Source: JALZHR01 sp036388475
GTDB taxonomy: Bacteria; Acidobacteriota; Blastocatellia; Pyrinomonadales; Pyrinomonadaceae
Assembly: GCA_036388475.1 (NCBI GenBank)
Contig: DASVRT010000116.1
Location: forward strand, 1 to 64,000
Direction: 5' to 3'
DNA length: 64,000 nucleotides
Part shown: positions 63,948 to 64,000 of the stretch, in pieces
Position numbering within the stretch: the stretch's first letter is position 1
How the letters are laid out: every line of letters starts with the position of its first letter
Made by a program: the position numbers and the translations under genes
The notes under the pieces: generated by a model
Seen by the model: only the letters and a program-made list of their open reading frames with translations
What the model was told of the DNA's origin: nothing
The model's database searches: none

Positions 63948-64000
63948 TTATATTTTTTTCAATAATATCTCTTTCAAATCTTCGTAATTTACTTTCATTT
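63948..64000 (-). CDS. Possible C-terminal end of a gene beyond the window
   Basis: The minus frame entering from 64000 reads M-K-V-N-Y-E-D-L-K-E-I-L-L-K-K-I and stops at 63948. Protein-like but too short to identify; it could equally begin at the ATG at 63998. Confidence 0.25.
   Translation of the reverse strand, partial: MKVNYEDLKEILLKKI

Overview
The window looks like chromosomal DNA of an Acidobacteriota bacterium, most likely class Blastocatellia. This is inferred, not proven. The clues are moderate GC, SBBP/FG-GAP and delta-60 repeat secreted proteins, an acidobacterial-type ECF sigma factor next to a receptor kinase with C-terminal TPRs, DUF2911/NIPSNAP/DUF1579-type secreted proteins, and clustered arginine and threonine genes. 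No rRNA, tRNA or CRISPR array was seen.

Layout. 1-4.8 kb: the 5' part of an SBBP/FG-GAP surface protein, a secreted tandem Tudor-like protein, an unknown helical protein and a STAS anti-anti-sigma protein. 5.4-14.8 kb: a tight seven-gene operon without signal peptides, and the most unusual locus here. It encodes a DNase II, a 968-aa protein with a purine-nucleoside-phosphorylase domain followed by a Cys-rich part resembling Fe-S uracil-DNA glycosylases, two tandem paralogues of unknown family, a calcineurin-like phosphoesterase, a propeller-like protein and a ferritin-like diiron protein. I know no named system with this composition. 14.8-20.2 kb: TPR Ser/Thr kinase, ECF sigma factor and a leucine-rich-repeat protein. 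20.7-27.8 kb: a delta-60 repeat protein and two sensor histidine kinases.

28-30 kb: a DUF2231 membrane protein and a SufR-like Cys-rich regulator, divergent from ribA across an 11-bp inverted repeat. 30.5-40.3 kb: an accessory stretch of secreted small-domain proteins, an esterase, a PEP-mutase-like enzyme, an MBL hydrolase, a divergent NimA-like/MocR pair and a CGNR-type regulator. 40.9-44.5 kb: convergent cyanophycin synthetase and cyanophycinase, which make and break an Arg/Asp storage polymer. 44.7-50.6 kb: a carbohydrate cluster (GH43-like enzyme, two clan GH-A enzymes with GH1-like motifs, Tat/lipoprotein esterase) containing a foldback element. 50.7-52.5 kb: a SufS-like enzyme whose catalytic Cys position is Ser, and an atypical response regulator.

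52.8-54.5 kb: two small ORFs, a 21-bp-stem terminator, a truncated tyrosine recombinase and a nested-repeat element. 54.5-61.4 kb: an arginine operon (argR, argG, P-loop protein, VOC protein, argC, two unknowns, GNAT, argD), convergent with thrA (aspartokinase-homoserine dehydrogenase). Arginine and aspartate supply lies about 10 kb from the cyanophycin genes, which suggests a shared nitrogen-storage theme.
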